This document shows positions 41,417-51,713 of a stretch of 64,000 bases of DNA, in pieces (within the stretch, counting starts at the first letter, position 1; each line of letters starts with the position of its first letter). Position numbers and translations under genes: made by a program. The notes beneath the pieces are model-generated. The model was given only the letters and a program-made list of their open reading frames with translations. It was not told the origin of the DNA and did no database searches. Source of the stretch: a bacterium (GTDB taxonomy: Bacteria; Patescibacteria; Paceibacteria; Moranbacterales; UBA1568); contig JAKACP010000001.1 of assembly GCA_021821305.1 (NCBI GenBank), positions 248,001 through 312,000 on the forward strand, in the 5' to 3' direction.

Positions 41417-41536
41417 ACATCCATATTCGGCGAACTTCTTCGTTGCGACCTCCGATGCTCGCCGCTGTACCTGAATCGGTACAGCCTGGCTCCGCTTCTC
41501 GGCTGCGCCTCGGATTTCATCCGAATATGAATGTTT
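41415..41536 (+). repeat. Palindromic element between atpE and atpF
   Basis: Terminal arms AAACAT-CATATTCGG and CCGAATATG-ATGTTT are inverted, with a central GCTGTACC-N6-GGTACAGC hairpin and GC-rich TTCTCGGCTGCGCCTC text between. About 122 bp. It begins at the atpE stop codon and ends 20 nt before atpF. Sequence differs from the 190-bp hairpin family, so I treat it as a second type. Confidence 0.75.
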
Positions 41537-41556
41537 CCTAGAGTAGAGAGACGCCT

Positions 41557-42048
41557 ATGGAAGCTCTGCACAATCTCGGTATCGATGGGAAACTCCTCCT
41601 CGCGCAGGTGGTGAACTTTCTCATTCTTCTCTTCATCCTGCGGAAATTCGCCTATCGCCCCATGCTCGAATTCCTCGAGAAGCGGACGGCGCGGATCGAA
41701 CAGGGGATCAAGGATGCCGAGGCCGCCGGCAAGCGCCTCGAGGAAGCGGCTCGCAAGGAGGAAAAGATGCTCGTCCAGGCCCGCGAAGAGGCGAGGAGCC
41801 TCGTAGCGAAGGCTGAGATCGCCGCCGAGAAGCGCGCGGAGGCGATCATGGATGCGGTGGAGTTGAAGTCGCAGGCGATCTTCGCGGAGTCGAAGAAGCA
41901 CGCCGAGGCGGAGCGCGAAAAGATCTTCCGCGAAGCCAAGGAAGAGCTCGCTTCGCTCGTGCTCCTCGCGACGGGCAAGATGCTCAAGGAGAAGTCGGAA
42001 GGCAAGAACGACCGGGAATTGGCGGAGCGGTTCCTCGGGACCCGGTAA
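41557..42048 (+). CDS. atpF: ATP synthase F0 subunit b
   Basis: 163 residues. An N-terminal membrane helix (LLLAQVVNFLILLFILRKFAY) is followed by a long Ala/Glu/Lys-rich coiled coil forming the peripheral stalk. EFLEKRTARIEQGIKDAEAA is the usual hinge sequence. Normal length. Confidence 0.95.
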   Translation: MEALHNLGIDGKLLLAQVVNFLILLFILRKFAYRPMLEFLEKRTARIEQGIKDAEAAGKRLEEAARKEEKMLVQAREEARSLVAKAEIAAEKRAEAIMDAVELKSQAIFAESKKHAEAEREKIFREAKEELASLVLLATGKMLKEKSEGKNDRELAERFLGTR

Positions 42049-42061
42049 GGACTGAACCATT

Positions 42062-42457
42062 ATGCGTCTCACGGCCTCACAATATGCGAAAGCCCTTCTC
42101 GCGCTCTCCGCGGGAGCGGAAGACCCGAAACGAGTCGCGTCGTCGTTCCTTTCGTATGCCCGCAAGAATCGTCTGACGAAGAAGCTTCCGGACATCCTGC
42201 GGATATTCGAGGGACTGTCGGAGGCGAAGGCGGGGAAGCTCTCGCTCTCGATCGAGACGGCGCGGAGCGCGGACGCGGCCGAACGGGAGGCGCTCGGCCG
42301 GTTGGCCGAAGCCTCGTTTCCGGGGAAGAAGCTTTTGCTTCGCTATGTCGTGAATGCCGACCTCGTGGGCGGGGTGAGGATGCTGTCTTCCGATGAGATG
42401 GTCGATGCGACGGCGAAGAGGAGGCTGCGGGAACTCGAGTCACGGATCAAGGGATGA
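42062..42457 (+). CDS. atpH: ATP synthase F1 subunit delta (short)
   Basis: 131 residues, compared with about 175-180 in most bacteria. The N-terminal helical bundle is shortened (LTASQYAKALLALSAGAEDP), but the C-terminal signature ADLVGGVRMLSSDEMVDATAKRRLREL is intact. It links the peripheral stalk to F1. Position between atpF and atpA fixes the identity. Confidence 0.9.
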   Translation: MRLTASQYAKALLALSAGAEDPKRVASSFLSYARKNRLTKKLPDILRIFEGLSEAKAGKLSLSIETARSADAAEREALGRLAEASFPGKKLLLRYVVNADLVGGVRMLSSDEMVDATAKRRLRELESRIKG

Positions 42458-42529
42458 TTTGCGATCGGGGATTTATGATCTACGAAGAGATTCCTAGATC
42501 CTAAATCCAGATTCATAAATCGAATACCT
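42458..42529 (+). repeat. AT-rich drift repeat between atpH and atpA
   Basis: GATTT-, TAGATCCTAAATCC- and ATTCATAAATCG-like words; non-coding and low complexity. No terminator or promoter is evident. Confidence 0.55.
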
Positions 42530-44032
<1,503 letters not shown>

Positions 44033-44078
44033 GACATGCGGATTCGATCCGCGCTCATCAATCGGTGATTCAGGAAAT

Positions 44079-44981
44079 ATGGCTTCAGCTCGGGACATAC
44101 AAAGGCGGATAAAAGGCGTCCGATCGACCGGGAAAATCACCCGGGCGATGGAGATGATTTCGGCCGTCAAGATGCGTCGGGCGGTCTCGGCGGTCATGAA
44201 CGTGCGGCCGTACGCGAAGAGCGTGTTGGTCGTGCTCCGACAGCTCGCGATGGTGGAGCGGAGCGAGAGCCACCCGTTTCTCACGGATCGGCCGGTAAAG
44301 AAGGCGATCTACGTCGTCATCGGATCGAACCGGGGTCTCTGCGGATCATTCAACTCGCAGGTCTCGCGGCGTCTTCGGACGGTTCTCGAGGAGGATCGCG
44401 GGCGCGAGGCGGAATATGTCACCATCGGACGCAAGGCGGACGCCATGGTGCGCCGGCTGGGGGGAGATATCATCGCGTCGTTTCCGGACATCCTCCCGGC
44501 GCCGGAAGTGTCGAAGATCCGACCGATCGCGAAACTGCTCGTGGAGCGGTTCCTCTCGGGGGAGACCGACCGCGTGGTGATGGTCTACACCGACTTCGTC
44601 TCCGTGCTCTCGCAGGTCGTGAAGGTCCGCGCGTTGCTTCCGATCGTCGAGAAGGACGTGTTGAAGGCGCTCCACGAGATGTATCCTGATACCGGAACGG
44701 ACGAGGCCGTCCGATCCGACGCGGAGTACGTCATCGAACCGTCGTCCAAGGAAGTGCTCGACGGGCTCGTGCTCCAGCTCCTCACGATGGAGCTCTACCA
44801 CGGCGTGCTCGAGTCGAACGCGTCCAAGGAAGCGGCGAGGATGATGGCGATGCGCAATGCGACTGACGCGGCCAAGGACATGGTCTCGGGATTGACGCTC
44901 GCGTACAATCAGATCCGGCAGGCCAAGATCACGGCCGAGATCGCGGAACTCTCGGCGGGCAAGGCGGCGCTTGAGAATTAG
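44079..44981 (+). CDS. atpG: ATP synthase F1 subunit gamma
   Basis: 300 residues. N-terminal helix ARDIQRRIKGVRSTGKITRAMEMISAVKMRRA, central GSNRGLCGSFNSQV, and C-terminal helix MAMRNATDAAKDMVSGLTLAYNQIRQAKITAEIAEL form the rotor coiled coil. Normal length. Confidence 0.98.
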   Translation: MASARDIQRRIKGVRSTGKITRAMEMISAVKMRRAVSAVMNVRPYAKSVLVVLRQLAMVERSESHPFLTDRPVKKAIYVVIGSNRGLCGSFNSQVSRRLRTVLEEDRGREAEYVTIGRKADAMVRRLGGDIIASFPDILPAPEVSKIRPIAKLLVERFLSGETDRVVMVYTDFVSVLSQVVKVRALLPIVEKDVLKALHEMYPDTGTDEAVRSDAEYVIEPSSKEVLDGLVLQLLTMELYHGVLESNASKEAARMMAMRNATDAAKDMVSGLTLAYNQIRQAKITAEIAELSAGKAALEN

Positions 44982-45065
44982 GATGTGGGACTTGGAATAT
45001 GGAATGCAGGTATCCGTCCCGGGTACGCTCCATTTCAGATTCTAACTTCTAGATTCCAAAACGGT
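44982..45065 (+). repeat. AT-rich drift repeat between atpG and atpD
   Basis: TTGGAATATGGAAT-, CAGATTCTAAC- and TAGATTCCAAAA-type words, similar in style to the atpH-atpA spacer. Non-coding. Confidence 0.5.
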
Positions 45066-46454
45066 ATGCATTCAGGAACAATCCTACAGGTCATCGGCCC
45101 GGTCGTGGACGTGGAGTTCGCGGGAGAGGGCGTCGTCCTCCCGGCGATCCATGACGCGATCGATATCCCGCTCCCGGAGGGGAGACTCGTCGTCGAGGTG
45201 CACCAACACCTCGGTGGCGGTCGGGTGCGCGCGATCGCGATGGGCGCGACGGACGGATTGCGGCGCGGGATGGAGGCGAACGCCACCGGCGCTCCGATCT
45301 CGGTTCCGGTCGGCAAGGAAGTGCTCGGACGGATGTTCAACGTGCTCGGCGATCCGATCGACGGCAAGGGTGATATCCCCGCGAAGAAGAGGCTTCCTAT
45401 CCATCGCGGAGCGCCGTCGTTTCAGGAGCAGTCCACGGAAGCCGAGGTCTTCGAGACCGGTATCAAGTCGATCGACCTCGTGTGTCCCTTCATGAAGGGC
45501 GGCAAGGTGGGGCTCTTCGGCGGTGCCGGTGTCGGCAAGACGGTCATCATCCAGGAACTTATCCGCAACATCGCGCAGGAACACGGAGGATTCTCGGTCT
45601 TCGCCGGTGTCGGCGAGCGGACGCGCGAGGGGAACGACCTCTACCATGAGATGAAGGACTCCGGCGTGCTCGAGAAGACCGCGCTCGTCTTCGGACAGAT
45701 GAACGAACCGCCGGGCGCCCGCGCCCGTGTGGCACTCTCGGCGTTGACCGCGGCCGAGGCGTTCCGCGACGAGGAAGGCAAGGACGTCCTCCTCTTTATC
45801 GACAACATCTTCCGATTCACCCAGGCGGGGTCGGAGGTCTCCGCGCTTCTCGGGCGTATCCCGTCGGCGGTCGGATACCAGCCGACGCTCGCCGAGGAGA
45901 TGGGACTCCTCCAGGAACGCATCACGTCGACCACGCGGGGCTCGATCACGTCGGTGCAGGCGGTCTATGTCCCGGCGGACGACCTCACTGACCCGGCCCC
46001 GGCGACGACCTTCTCGCACCTCGATTCGACCGTCGTGCTCTCGCGTCAGATCGCGGAGCTCGGCATTTACCCGGCCGTCGACCCGCTCGACTCGACTTCG
46101 ACCGTGCTCGACGCGAACATCGTCGGCGAGCGGCACTACAAGGTCGCCCGCGACGTACAGAAAGTGCTCCAGCGCTACAAGGACCTCCAGGACATCATCG
46201 CGATCCTCGGAATGGAAGAACTCACGGACGATGACAAGCTGACCGTGCTCCGCGCCCGCAAGATCCAGAAATTCCTCTCCCAGCCGTTCTTCGTCGCGGA
46301 ACAGTTCACCGGAAAGCCGGGAAAATACGTGAAGCGCGAGGAGACGGTGGCCGGATTCGAACGGATCCTCTCGGGCGAGCTCGATACTATCCCGGAAGCC
46401 GCGTTCTACATGAAGGGGACCATAGAGGAAGTCCTGGAAGAAGCCAAGAAATAA
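45066..46454 (+). CDS. atpD: ATP synthase F1 subunit beta
   Basis: 462 residues from the ATG at 45066. P-loop GGAGVGKTV (about 152-160), the catalytic Glu in GVGERTREGNDLYHEM, LLFIDNIFRFTQAGSEVSALLGRIPSAVGYQPTLA and the DELSD-type loop as MEELTDDDKLTV. A longer upstream frame exists but only covers the drift repeat. Confidence 0.99.
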   Translation: MHSGTILQVIGPVVDVEFAGEGVVLPAIHDAIDIPLPEGRLVVEVHQHLGGGRVRAIAMGATDGLRRGMEANATGAPISVPVGKEVLGRMFNVLGDPIDGKGDIPAKKRLPIHRGAPSFQEQSTEAEVFETGIKSIDLVCPFMKGGKVGLFGGAGVGKTVIIQELIRNIAQEHGGFSVFAGVGERTREGNDLYHEMKDSGVLEKTALVFGQMNEPPGARARVALSALTAAEAFRDEEGKDVLLFIDNIFRFTQAGSEVSALLGRIPSAVGYQPTLAEEMGLLQERITSTTRGSITSVQAVYVPADDLTDPAPATTFSHLDSTVVLSRQIAELGIYPAVDPLDSTSTVLDANIVGERHYKVARDVQKVLQRYKDLQDIIAILGMEELTDDDKLTVLRARKIQKFLSQPFFVAEQFTGKPGKYVKREETVAGFERILSGELDTIPEAAFYMKGTIEEVLEEAKK

Positions 46455-46471
46455 CCCGAACATCGGAAAGT

Positions 46472-46921
46472 ATGTCGCTCATCCGACTGAAAATCGTCAC
46501 CCCCGAAAAGCTCGTACTCGAACAGGAGGCGTATTCGGTGACGCTCCCGGTCATCGGCGGAGAAGTGACGATCCTTCCTGACCACATTCCCTACATAGGA
46601 TCGCTCGCTCCCGGGGAGATATTCATCCGCCGGGAGATCGAAGGCGAACCGGAAGCCCTCGCGACCTCGGGCGGATTCGTGGAATTTCACGGGAACACGC
46701 TCACCTTGCTCGCCGATACGGCGGAAGCGGCCGAAGAGATCGATATCGACCGCGCCGAGGAGGGCCGAAAACGCGCGGAAGAGCTCATGCGCGAACGCGG
46801 TTCGATCGATGAGGAGGAATATGCGCGTGTCGCCGCATCCCTCGAGAAACAGCTTATCCGCCTCAAAGTCGCGCGGAAGCATCGGAGCCGCGGCGGATTC
46901 ACCCTGCCGGAAGAGGAGTAA
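46472..46921 (+). CDS. atpC: ATP synthase F1 subunit epsilon
   Basis: 149 residues. The beta-sandwich starts LIRLKIVTPEKLVLEQEAYSVTLPVIGGEVTILPDHIPYIGSLAPGE, and the C-terminal helical hairpin has DRAEEGRKRAEELM. The C-terminus is slightly extended and basic (ARKHRSRGGF). Last atp gene. Confidence 0.96.
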   Translation: MSLIRLKIVTPEKLVLEQEAYSVTLPVIGGEVTILPDHIPYIGSLAPGEIFIRREIEGEPEALATSGGFVEFHGNTLTLLADTAEAAEEIDIDRAEEGRKRAEELMRERGSIDEEEYARVAASLEKQLIRLKVARKHRSRGGFTLPEEE

Positions 46922-46940
46922 TCTTGAAGAAAAGTCCGCA

Positions 46941-46977
46941 TTGAAGTACGATAGCACGGTAAGTGCTATCGTATTTT
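46941..46977 (+). promoter_or_regulatory. Palindrome and promoter-like boxes between atpC and leuS
   Basis: TACGATAGCAC-GGTAA-GTGCTATCGTA (46947-46973) is a perfect 11-bp palindrome followed by TTTTC, which can act as the atp terminator. TTGAAG (46941) and TGCTAT (46964) with a 17-nt spacer overlap it, so it may also be an operator on the leuS promoter. The leuS ATG follows 11 nt after the -10 box. Confidence 0.6.
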
Positions 46978-46980
46978 CGT

Positions 46981-49392
46981 ATGGAGAGCCGGTACAGCCC
47001 GAAAACCATCGAGCCGAAATGGCAGGAAAAATGGGAGAAAAACGGGACTTTCCGGCACTATGACCGGCCGGAGAAATTTTACGTGCTCGACATGTTTCCG
47101 TACCCGTCCGGGTTCGGGCTCCATGTCGGCCATCCGAAGGGATATATCGCGACCGACGTGGTCGCCCGGATGAAGCAGCTCCAAGGATACGCGGTGCTCC
47201 ATCCGATGGGATGGGACGCGTTCGGACTGCCGGCGGAGCAGTTCGCCATCAAGAACAAGGTGCATCCGAGTGTCGCCACGAAACAAAATATCGCGACCTA
47301 CAAGGAACAGATGCACCGGATCGGTTTCACCTACGACTGGGATCGGGAAATCGACACCACGGACCCGGACTATTACAAATGGACGCAGTGGATATTCCTC
47401 AAGATGTGGGAAAAAGGACTCGCCTACGAATCGCATGAGCCGATCAACTGGTGTCCATCATGCCAGACGGGACTCGCGAACGAGGACCTTGAAGACGGTG
47501 CCTGCGAGCGATGCGGGACGCCGGTCGAGAAGAAGCCGATGCGCCAGTGGGTGCTCCGGATGACCGAATATGCGGACCGTCTGCTCTCCGATCTCGACCG
47601 GGAGGACCTCGACTGGGAGGAACAGATCAAGGAACAGCAGCGAAACTGGATCGGGCGGAGCGAAGGCGCTGCCGTGCGTTTCGCGTTGGCGACGGAGGAT
47701 CAGGCATCCGTCGAGGTGTTTACGACGCGCCTGGATACGATCTTCGGCTGCACCTATGTCGTCGTGGCACCGGAACATCCGATAGCCGAACACCAGGGAA
47801 TCAGGAACCGGGCGGAGGTCACGGAGTACATCGGAAAAACGAGGAAAAAATCTGATCTGGAGCGCACGGAGCTCGCCAAGGAAAAGACCGGCGTGAAACT
47901 CGAGGGGATCGAGGCGGTCAATCCGTTCACGGACGAGAAAGTGCCTGTGTTCGTCGCCGATTATGTTCTCGGATCGTACGGGACCGGAGCGGTCATGGCG
48001 GTTCCGGCGCACGATGAGCGCGATTTCGAGTTCGCGAAGAAATATGGCCTCCGTATCGTCGAAACGGTTTCGGGTGGTGATCCGGCGACGGAAGGCGCGT
48101 TCACCGACGATGGCGTACTGGTGAACTCCGGGGCATTCACCGGACTTTCGTCCGCTGAGGCGAGGGAAAAGATGACGGCATGGCTCGAGGAGAGGGGATT
48201 CGGGAAAGGAACGGTGAAATACAAGATGCGCGACTGGACATTTTCCCGCCAGCGGTACTGGGGCGAGCCGATCCCGCTCATCCACTGCGAGAAATGCGGA
48301 GTGGTGCCGGTGCCGGAGGCGGACCTGCCGGTGAGGCTACCTGACGTGGAGTCGTATGAGCCGACCGGGACGGGCGAATCGCCGCTCGCGGATATCGACG
48401 AGTGGGTGAACGTGCCGTGCCCCTCGTGCGGCGGTGTGGGAAAACGCGAGACGAACACGATGCCGCAGTGGGCCGGGTCATGCTGGTACTATCTGCGCTA
48501 TATCGATCCGAAGAACACGGAGTCGTTCGTGGGAAAGAAAGAGGAGAAACGATGGATGCCGGTCGACCTCTATGTCGGCGGAGCGGAACACGCGACGCGG
48601 CACCTTCTCTACTCACGGTTCTGGCACAAGTTCCTCTTCGATCTGGGCGTCGTCTCGACCGACGAGCCGTTCAAGCGCCTCGTGCACGTCGGCCTCATCA
48701 ACGCGTCCGACGGGCGCAAGATGTCGAAGCGCTGGGGGAATGTGATCAATCCGGATGACATCATCGACGACTTCGGGGCCGACGCCCTGCGTCTCTATGA
48801 GATGTTCATGGGTCCCTTCACGCAGAATATCGCGTGGAATACCGAAGGACTCGTCGGGACGCGCCGATTCCTCGAAAAAGTATGGAAACTTTCTCCGGAA
48901 ACGAGGGATGGACAACAGGCGATGGAAAGCAGGGAGTTGGAAGCGCTTCTGCATCGGACCATGCGGAAGGTTACGGAGGATATCGACGGATTCCGATTCA
49001 ACACTGCCGTGAGCGGCCTCATGATTCTCGTGAATGCGTTGGAAAAGGAATCGCGCATATCACGCGCCGCCTATGAGACGACCCTCATCCTCCTTTCCCC
49101 GTTCGCGCCGCACATCGCCGAGGAATTGTGGCAGGAGCTGGGGAACGAGCGCTCCATATTCCTCGGGAGCTGGCCGCAGTATGACCCGGAAAAACTGATC
49201 GAAGACGAGGTACGGATCGCGGTATCGGTGAACGGAAAGGTCCGCGACACGTTCTCGGTTCCGCGGGATATCCCGGAGGAGGAGCTGAAATCGCAGGCGC
49301 TCGAGAGCGAAAACGTCCGGAGGCACATGGAGGGGAAGGAGCCGAAGCGGATCGTCGTCGTCCCGGGGCGCATCGTGAATATCGTCGTTTAG
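46981..49392 (+). CDS. leuS: Leucyl-tRNA synthetase
   Basis: 803 residues. HIGH-type YPSGFGLHVGHPKGY, HPMGWDAFGLPAEQFAI, a zinc domain CPSCQTGLANEDLEDGACERCG, a CP1 editing domain with TTRLDTIFG, and RKMSKRWGNVI where the last Ser of KMSKS is Arg. The ATG at 46981 (MESRYSPKTIEP) fits the family start; no Shine-Dalgarno sequence precedes it. Confidence 0.98.
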   Translation: MESRYSPKTIEPKWQEKWEKNGTFRHYDRPEKFYVLDMFPYPSGFGLHVGHPKGYIATDVVARMKQLQGYAVLHPMGWDAFGLPAEQFAIKNKVHPSVATKQNIATYKEQMHRIGFTYDWDREIDTTDPDYYKWTQWIFLKMWEKGLAYESHEPINWCPSCQTGLANEDLEDGACERCGTPVEKKPMRQWVLRMTEYADRLLSDLDREDLDWEEQIKEQQRNWIGRSEGAAVRFALATEDQASVEVFTTRLDTIFGCTYVVVAPEHPIAEHQGIRNRAEVTEYIGKTRKKSDLERTELAKEKTGVKLEGIEAVNPFTDEKVPVFVADYVLGSYGTGAVMAVPAHDERDFEFAKKYGLRIVETVSGGDPATEGAFTDDGVLVNSGAFTGLSSAEAREKMTAWLEERGFGKGTVKYKMRDWTFSRQRYWGEPIPLIHCEKCGVVPVPEADLPVRLPDVESYEPTGTGESPLADIDEWVNVPCPSCGGVGKRETNTMPQWAGSCWYYLRYIDPKNTESFVGKKEEKRWMPVDLYVGGAEHATRHLLYSRFWHKFLFDLGVVSTDEPFKRLVHVGLINASDGRKMSKRWGNVINPDDIIDDFGADALRLYEMFMGPFTQNIAWNTEGLVGTRRFLEKVWKLSPETRDGQQAMESRELEALLHRTMRKVTEDIDGFRFNTAVSGLMILVNALEKESRISRAAYETTLILLSPFAPHIAEELWQELGNERSIFLGSWPQYDPEKLIEDEVRIAVSVNGKVRDTFSVPRDIPEEELKSQALESENVRRHMEGKEPKRIVVVPGRIVNIVV

Positions 49393-49401
49393 CCCAAGCA
49401 T

Positions 49402-50067
49402 ATGAAAACACACATACCGGAAATGCTGCCGCTCGAACGCCCGCTGGTCATCTTCGACCTCGAGACGACGGGTCTGACACCCGGCGAGGATCGCATGGTG
49501 GAGATCGCGTACGAGAAGATCTTCCCTTCGGGCGAGATACACGCGTCCGTCGTGCGGGTCAATCCTGGTATCCCGATGCCCGAGGATGCGAAGCGCATAC
49601 ACGGCATCAGTGATGAGGACGTGGCGGGTGCGCCGTCCTTCGCGAAGCTCGCGTATGAACTCTGGAGCGCGTTCGAAGGGGTCGATGTCGGCGGGTTCAA
49701 CGTGCTCGGATTCGATCTCCCGTTTCTCCGGGGGGAATTCTCCACGGTGGGGAAGACGTTCGATTTCTCCACACGACGCGTGCTCGATGCCAAGATCCTC
49801 TATCACAAGATGGAACCTCGCGATGGGTTTTCCCCGCGAAACCTCTCCGCCGCGTACAAGCTCTACTGCGGCAAGCGCCATGAGACGGCGCACACCGGCG
49901 CGGGGGACGTCCGCGTGACGGTGGAGATCCTCGAGAAGATCCTCGAGAAGTATCCGGAGCTCCGGAACTGGGACACGCTCATGGAGCTGAACGGCCAGAA
50001 GAAACTGCTTGAATCGGCAAGGCCGGAGCATACGCCGCTTGTCGGCCCGTCCGGAACATTGTTTTGA
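49402..50067 (+). CDS. 3'-5' exonuclease, DnaQ-like (DEDDh)
   Basis: 221 residues. ExoI VIFDLETTGLTP (D19, E21), ExoII GGFNVLGFDLPFL, ExoIII with HTGAGDVRVTVEIL (His and Asp). Stand-alone exonuclease domain; may serve as proofreading subunit or in repair. Follows leuS by 9 nt. Confidence 0.9.
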   Translation: MKTHIPEMLPLERPLVIFDLETTGLTPGEDRMVEIAYEKIFPSGEIHASVVRVNPGIPMPEDAKRIHGISDEDVAGAPSFAKLAYELWSAFEGVDVGGFNVLGFDLPFLRGEFSTVGKTFDFSTRRVLDAKILYHKMEPRDGFSPRNLSAAYKLYCGKRHETAHTGAGDVRVTVEILEKILEKYPELRNWDTLMELNGQKKLLESARPEHTPLVGPSGTLF

Positions 50068-50072
50068 ACTGT

Positions 50073-50840
50073 ATGTCATTTATCGACGCGGTCATTCTCG
50101 GTATCGTGGAGGGGCTCTCGGAATTCCTTCCGATCTCCTCGACGGGGCACCTCATTCTTGCGTCCCGACTGCTCTCGCTTGAGCAGACGGAATTCCTCAA
50201 GATGTTTGAGGTCGTGATCCAGCTCGGCGCGATCCTGTCGGTCGTGACGCTCTACTGGCGCCGACTGTTCCTCGAATGGGAGACGATGAAGCGCATCGCT
50301 CTCGCCCTCGTTCCGTCGGTCGTCATCGGCGGGATATTCTACTCCTCGATCAAGAAACTGTTCGAATCGGAGGCGACGGTGGTCGCCGCGCTCTTCCTCG
50401 GCGGTATCGCGATCATCGCCTTCGAACTTCTCCACAAGGAGCGTGAGGACGCGGCTGAGGACATCTCCGTCATCCCGTATAAGACGGCGTTTTTCATCGG
50501 TATGTTCCAGACGCTTTCCGTCATCCCCGGCGTATCCCGTGCGGGCGCGACCATACTCGGCGGACTGTTCCTCGGCATGAGACGCCGGGCGATCGTCGAA
50601 TTCTCGTTTCTCCTCGCGGTGCCGACCATGATCGCCGCGAGCGCGATCGACCTGACGAAAAACGCGGGGAGTGTCGCGGAATCGGAGTGGCTGCTCCTCG
50701 CTGCGGGGTTCGCGGCTTCGTTCGTGGTGGCGATTCTCGCGATCAAGTTCTTGCTCCGGTTCGTGGAGTCGCACACCTTCGTGCCGTTCGGAGTCTATCG
50801 TATCGTCGTCGCGGCGCTGTTTTTCATCTTCGTCATCTAG
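50073..50840 (+). CDS. uppP: Undecaprenyl-diphosphatase UppP
   Basis: 255 residues from the ATG at 50073 (a TTG at 50064 would overlap the upstream gene). Recycles the lipid carrier of cell-wall synthesis. Motifs GIVEGLSEFLPISSTGHLIL and PGVSRAGATILGGLFLGMRRRAIVEFSFLLAVPTM hold the catalytic residues of the BacA family; eight hydrophobic helices. Confidence 0.97.
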   Translation: MSFIDAVILGIVEGLSEFLPISSTGHLILASRLLSLEQTEFLKMFEVVIQLGAILSVVTLYWRRLFLEWETMKRIALALVPSVVIGGIFYSSIKKLFESEATVVAALFLGGIAIIAFELLHKEREDAAEDISVIPYKTAFFIGMFQTLSVIPGVSRAGATILGGLFLGMRRRAIVEFSFLLAVPTMIAASAIDLTKNAGSVAESEWLLLAAGFAASFVVAILAIKFLLRFVESHTFVPFGVYRIVVAALFFIFVI

Positions 50841-50843
50841 CAC

Positions 50844-51638
50844 ATGCCTATACTTTCAGGGAAACCCATAGCGGAGAAGATCCTTTCCGAAACGAAGGCG
50901 CGTATCGGGCAATCCGGTATCGTGCCGGGCCTCGGTATCGTGCTTGTCGGCGACGATGCGGCATCACGCATCTATGTCGAGCTCAAGGAAAAGCGCGCGC
51001 GCGAACTCGGCATACATGTCGTCAGGACGGAGCTTCCCATGACGGCGACGGAAACGGATGCCCTCGATGCCGTACGGGCGTTCAATGCCGATTCCTCGAT
51101 CCATGGCATCATCATGCAACTGCCGCTCCCGGGGCATATCGATGCCGATCGCATCATCGCGGCGGTCGATCCGACCAAGGACGCGGACGGATTCATCGCA
51201 GGGGACCCCGTCTTTCCCGAGGCGATCATCGAGCTCGCGAAATCGGTCGCGGGGACGCTCTCGGGAAAAAAGGGAGTGGTGATCGCGAACTCCGAGCGCT
51301 TCGGAGAAACGATGAGACGCTCCCTCGAGCACCAAGGGATGGAAGCGGAGTATGTTCTGGGAGACTCCGTCGCCTTGGAGCGGATACGCGATGCCGATAT
51401 CGTCGTGACCGCGCTCGGCCGACCCGACGCGCTTCCGAGGAATATGTTCAAAAAAGGCGCTATCGTGATCGATGGCGGTATCGCGAGAAAGGACGGGCGG
51501 ACGCGAGGAGATGTCTCGTCGGAGGGGGATGGCGAGGACGTGTTCCTCTCTCCCGTTCCCGGAGGGGTCGGGCCGGTCACGATCGCGTGCCTCCTGCGGC
51601 GGGTCACGGATCTGGCTATACGAAAAACGGCCCTGTAG
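50844..51638 (+). CDS. folD: FolD-type methylenetetrahydrofolate dehydrogenase/cyclohydrolase (divergent)
   Basis: 264 residues, a little short. The catalytic half is clear: VGDDAASRIYVELKEKRARELGI with the active Tyr/Lys region, HGIIMQLPLPGHID and PTKDADGF. The cofactor half is altered: where FolD has the NADP-binding GRS-x2-VG-x-P motif, this protein reads IANSERFGET. SPVPGGVGPVTIACLL is conserved. The stop codon lies inside the terminator loop. Dehydrogenase activity may therefore be changed; this is inference. Confidence 0.9.
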   Translation: MPILSGKPIAEKILSETKARIGQSGIVPGLGIVLVGDDAASRIYVELKEKRARELGIHVVRTELPMTATETDALDAVRAFNADSSIHGIIMQLPLPGHIDADRIIAAVDPTKDADGFIAGDPVFPEAIIELAKSVAGTLSGKKGVVIANSERFGETMRRSLEHQGMEAEYVLGDSVALERIRDADIVVTALGRPDALPRNMFKKGAIVIDGGIARKDGRTRGDVSSEGDGEDVFLSPVPGGVGPVTIACLLRRVTDLAIRKTAL

Positions 51639-51647
51639 GCCGTTTTT
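51623..51647. terminator. Terminator after folD, facing tRNA-Leu
   Basis: AAAAACGGCC-CTGTA-GGCCGTTTTT, symmetrical, functional in both directions. Confidence 0.92.
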
Positions 51648-51654
51648 GCATAGG

Positions 51655-51705
51655 TGCCGGGGGAGACCCGCCCACTCCGCTCCGCGGAGCGTTTCGGGCA
51701 GGGAC
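51655..51705. repeat. GC-rich palindromic remnant near tRNA-Leu
   Basis: CCCGCCCACTCCGCTCCGCGGAGCG text with a GCTCCGCGGAGC palindrome (51679-51690). Lies between the terminator and the tRNA 3' end. Similar in style to the palindrome in sufS. Confidence 0.4.
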
Positions 51706-51713
51706 TCGATTTG

